DNA from: Thermoguttaceae bacterium
Lineage (GTDB): Bacteria; Planctomycetota; Planctomycetia; Pirellulales; Thermoguttaceae
Reading direction: 5' to 3'
Assembly: GCA_017454585.1 (NCBI GenBank)
Contig: JAFTCU010000346.1
Span: 1-8,770, forward strand
Length of the DNA stretch: 8,770 bases
Shown here: in pieces, positions 6,809 through 8,770 of the stretch
How the letters are laid out: every line of letters starts with the position of its first letter
Numbering within the stretch: position 1 is the stretch's first letter
The notes under the pieces: generated by a model
Told to the model about the DNA's origin: nothing
The model's database searches: none
The model's input: only the letters and a program-made list of their open reading frames with translations
Position numbers and translations under genes: made by a program

Positions 6809-7363
6809 ATGGAAGCGCTGAAACGTGAAATCCTGATTGGCGTGACGGCCGGAATTGCCGCGTATAAAACGTGTGATTTGGTCTCACGCCTCGTAAAAGC
6901 AGGGTACGGTGTGACGGTCGTCATGACCGAAAACGCGGTTCATCTGGTAGGGCCACGCACGTTTCAGGCGTTGACCGGTCGAAATGTTCTGGTCGAAATG
7001 TTCTCGGAAGAGTCCGCGATTCCGCATATTGAGCCGGCCCGCAAGGCGGATTTGCTCTGTGTTGTGCCGGCCACCGCCAATTTTCTCGCCAAGGCAGCGA
7101 ATGGCCTGGCTGATGATTTGCTCTCGACGCTTTATCTTGCTTTTGACGGTCCCGTCCTGATGGCTCCCGCGATGAACTCTCAAATGTGGGCGAAACCTGC
7201 CGTCCAGCGGAATATGCGCCAGCTTTCCGAGGATGGCGTTCATTTTGTCGGCCCGGTTTCCGGTCATCTGGCCTGTGGAGCGGAAGGAGTTGGGAGAATG
7301 ACCGAACCCGCCGAGATTTTTGGGAAAATCCAAAATCTTCTTCCTTTGAAAAGTCTTTCCTGA
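6809..7363 (+). CDS. coaC: Phosphopantothenoylcysteine decarboxylase (stand-alone CoaC)
   Basis: This flavoprotein decarboxylates 4'-phosphopantothenoylcysteine to 4'-phosphopantetheine in coenzyme A synthesis. The 184-residue product covers only the CoaC domain. It has the FMN-binding start ILIGVTAGIAAYK, the active-site His73 in IPHIEPARKADL, the PATANFLAKAANGLADDL segment, the substrate-binding PAMNSQMW (about 120-127), and the flexible loop GHLACGAEGVGRM with the catalytic Cys156. In many bacteria this domain is fused to CoaB; here the reading frame stops right after CoaC, so the synthetase must be encoded elsewhere. ATG 6809 has no close Shine-Dalgarno, but it gives the usual family N-terminus. 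It follows rpoZ by 28 bases and is probably the last gene of the cluster. Confidence 0.93.
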   Translation: MEALKREILIGVTAGIAAYKTCDLVSRLVKAGYGVTVVMTENAVHLVGPRTFQALTGRNVLVEMFSEESAIPHIEPARKADLLCVVPATANFLAKAANGLADDLLSTLYLAFDGPVLMAPAMNSQMWAKPAVQRNMRQLSEDGVHFVGPVSGHLACGAEGVGRMTEPAEIFGKIQNLLPLKSLS

Positions 7364-7391
7364 AATATTTTTCTGCCCCCTTGAATATTTC
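7362..7391. repeat. 8-bp inverted repeat at the end of coaC
   Basis: GAAATATT (7362-7369) and AATATTTC (7384-7391) are exact reverse complements with a 14-base loop. The repeat overlaps the coaC stop codon and the -35 box of the next promoter. It is AT-rich and lacks a following T-run, so it is at most a weak terminator; it could be an operator for the downstream gene. Confidence 0.4.
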
Positions 7392-7409
7392 GCGTCTTTC
7401 GGGTAAAAT
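7381..7409 (+). promoter_or_regulatory. Sigma70-like promoter upstream of the DUF4838 gene
   Basis: TTGAAT (7381-7386) and TAAAAT (7404-7409) are separated by exactly 17 bases, a near-ideal spacing. Transcription would begin near 7416, about 70 bases before the next start codon. This suggests that the DUF4838 gene is transcribed independently of the coaC cluster. Confidence 0.6.
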
Positions 7410-7424
7410 AAGTATAAGAAGATA

Positions 7425-7490
7425 ATGGCCCAGTTTATGCCTGTTCTTCTTTTTCATCTTTTGAGTTTAGTTCCCAGAGGTTTTTTATGA
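7425..7490 (+). CDS. Possible 21-residue leader ORF overlapping the next gene start
   Basis: ATG at 7425 opens a short frame encoding MAQFMPVLLFHLLSLVPRGF followed by Leu and TGA. The TGA overlaps the ATG of the next gene (ATGA at 7487-7490), the classic arrangement for translational coupling. The peptide is hydrophobic. The Shine-Dalgarno is weak (AAGAAG just upstream). It lies downstream of the predicted promoter. It could be a real leader or a chance open stretch in a pyrimidine-rich leader; no homolog is known to me. Confidence 0.2.
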   Translation: MAQFMPVLLFHLLSLVPRGFL

Positions 7491-8770
7491 GCAGGATTTC
7501 AGTTTTCACGTTTATTTTTCTTGGGTTCTTTTTTCCCGCGGCGGTCTCCAATGCGGATATGGATCTCGCCCGAAATGGAAAATGTACCTCGGTTTTAGTT
7601 CTCGCGCCGGATGTGGATCCGGGAATTCAGCAGGCCGCGGCAGACCTTCAGATCTACTTTGAGAAGATCACCGGCGCACCGCTTGAACTCTCGCTGACGC
7701 TTGGCGGCTCCACTCCCGCGCAGGGCAAGGTCCTGATCATGATTACGACCACAGACAAGGCCGGGAAACTTCTGACTCCCGAGATGAAGAAGAAACTCAG
7801 CGGCGGCCTGCCTGATGCCTGTGCTTTGACGGGCTCCGGAAAGCGCATCCTCATCGTGGGGAACAGCGTGCTGGGGGCACGGAACGGCATTTACGTCTTT
7901 CTCCAGAAGTACCTCGGCTGCCGATGGTTCTACCCCGGCGAGATGGGCGAGTATTACCCGAAAACCCCAACCATCTCGCTCAAGCCGTTCGACGATTTCC
8001 ACAATCCGTCGTACAAACGGCGCGAACTCGGCTGCTTCTCGGTTTTCAAAGGGACGTGGGACTACAAGGAAATCGAAAACTGGACGTACCGGAACTGCCT
8101 CCACGGGGCCCTCTCGATGAAAAACTACCGCTTCGGCTCGGCAAGCAAAGGCGGCCACATGTCGTTCCAGGACGCGGTCCCTGAGTCCCTTTTTGATGAG
8201 CATCCGGAATACTTCCCCCTGATCGACGGCAAGCGCGTAAAATGCCTGAAGGATAATCCGGAGATGCACGTTCAGCGGTGCGTCTCCAATCCGAAGGTCC
8301 GCGAGATGATGATCAAGAGCATTTGCGACTTCTACGACTCGACCAAGGACGGTTCCTACTGCATGGGGGCGTGGGACATTGAAAACGCCTGGTGCCAGTG
8401 CGACGCGTGCCGGAAAATGGCCGACGACCACGGCGAATATTCCATCTCGAAGATCTTCCACGTGTTTTACTCGGACGTGGCGCGCGAAGTTCGGAAGAAG
8501 TACCCGAACGCCAAGCTGAATTTCTTCATTTACTCGCAGTACCGCGACCCGCCAAAGCCGGAATGGAAGATCGAGTACCCGGACAACATCGAAGCGGTTT
8601 ACTGCCCGCACGGGAAATGCGAGATGCACCGGTTCAACGATCCGAACTGTTACCGGAACAAGAGGTACATGGACTGGTACCTCGCGTGGAGAAAAGCCTT
8701 CCCGAAGATGGAATTCACGATTTTCGACTACCTGGTCTGCGTGAACAATCACTACGCGCCGCTTGAATAC
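7487..8770 (+). CDS. Secreted DUF4838 domain protein, glycosidase-like (3' end beyond window)
   Basis: The frame is open from ATG 7487 to the window edge (428 codons, no stop). AGAGG (7476-7480) lies 6 bases before the start. Residues 1-23 form a signal peptide (hydrophobic run VFTFIFLGFFFPAAV, likely cleavage after VSNA), so the protein is exported. Residues about 35-160 resemble the accessory domain that precedes the catalytic barrel in several glycoside hydrolases. They include AAADLQIYFEKITGAPLEL and GARNGIYVFLQKYLGCRWFYPG, as in alpha-glucuronidase-like and DUF4838 proteins. WDIENAWCQCDACRKM (about 296-311) carries the CxCxxC cluster I associate with DUF4838. The family is frequent in Lentisphaerota, Planctomycetota and Bacteroidota and is presumed to act on carbohydrates, but substrate and activity are not known from sequence. 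The domain name comes from recognised motifs, not a search. Confidence 0.8.
   Translation, partial: MSRISVFTFIFLGFFFPAAVSNADMDLARNGKCTSVLVLAPDVDPGIQQAAADLQIYFEKITGAPLELSLTLGGSTPAQGKVLIMITTTDKAGKLLTPEMKKKLSGGLPDACALTGSGKRILIVGNSVLGARNGIYVFLQKYLGCRWFYPGEMGEYYPKTPTISLKPFDDFHNPSYKRRELGCFSVFKGTWDYKEIENWTYRNCLHGALSMKNYRFGSASKGGHMSFQDAVPESLFDEHPEYFPLIDGKRVKCLKDNPEMHVQRCVSNPKVREMMIKSICDFYDSTKDGSYCMGAWDIENAWCQCDACRKMADDHGEYSISKIFHVFYSDVAREVRKKYPNAKLNFFIYSQYRDPPKPEWKIEYPDNIEAVYCPHGKCEMHRFNDPNCYRNKRYMDWYLAWRKAFPKMEFTIFDYLVCVNNHYAPLEY

Noticed and set aside
7595..8752. 385-codon minus-strand open frame opposite the DUF4838 gene
   Set aside because: It is Arg/Val-rich with no recognisable family. The plus-strand frame has a signal peptide, Shine-Dalgarno, promoter and known motifs, so this is a GC-biased antisense shadow.

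Overview
The window looks like ordinary chromosomal DNA of a moderate-GC Gram-negative bacterium. Three things suggest the PVC group, most likely Lentisphaerota (Victivallales-like) or Planctomycetota. They are a Na+-translocating NADH:quinone reductase operon, a yicC-gmk-rpoZ-coaC housekeeping cluster with a stand-alone CoaC, and a secreted DUF4838-type glycosidase-like protein of a sort expanded in those phyla. The lineage is an inference from gene content only; no rRNA or other marker is present.

Layout. Positions 1-2844 are on the minus strand and hold nqrA, nqrB and the first 54 codons of nqrC, tightly packed and running off the left edge. Positions 2845-3419 form an AT-rich divergent intergenic region of about 575 bases with no convincing gene. 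It holds a 14-base tandem repeat, two compact inverted repeats and weak promoter-like boxes on both strands. From 3420 everything is on the plus strand: tpiA, secG, yicC, gmk, rpoZ, coaC, then the 5' part of a secreted DUF4838-like gene that leaves the window still open.

How the genes work together. NqrABC belong to the sodium-pumping respiratory complex. TpiA is glycolytic. SecG is a subunit of the SecYEG translocon and here carries an unusually long Pro/Ala/Glu repeat tail. YicC (an endoribonuclease family), Gmk (GMP to GDP), RpoZ (RNA polymerase omega) and CoaC (coenzyme A synthesis) form a compact cluster often seen together in bacteria. A 16-bp hairpin with a GNRA-type loop separates secG from yicC. 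A good sigma70-like promoter separates coaC from the DUF4838 gene, which looks like the start of an accessory carbohydrate-related region.

No mobile element, CRISPR array, tRNA or rRNA was seen, and no clearly new biological system. The items most worth a second look are the SecG repeat tail, the structured divergent intergenic region, the secG-yicC hairpin, and a possible 21-codon leader ORF whose stop overlaps the start of the DUF4838 gene.
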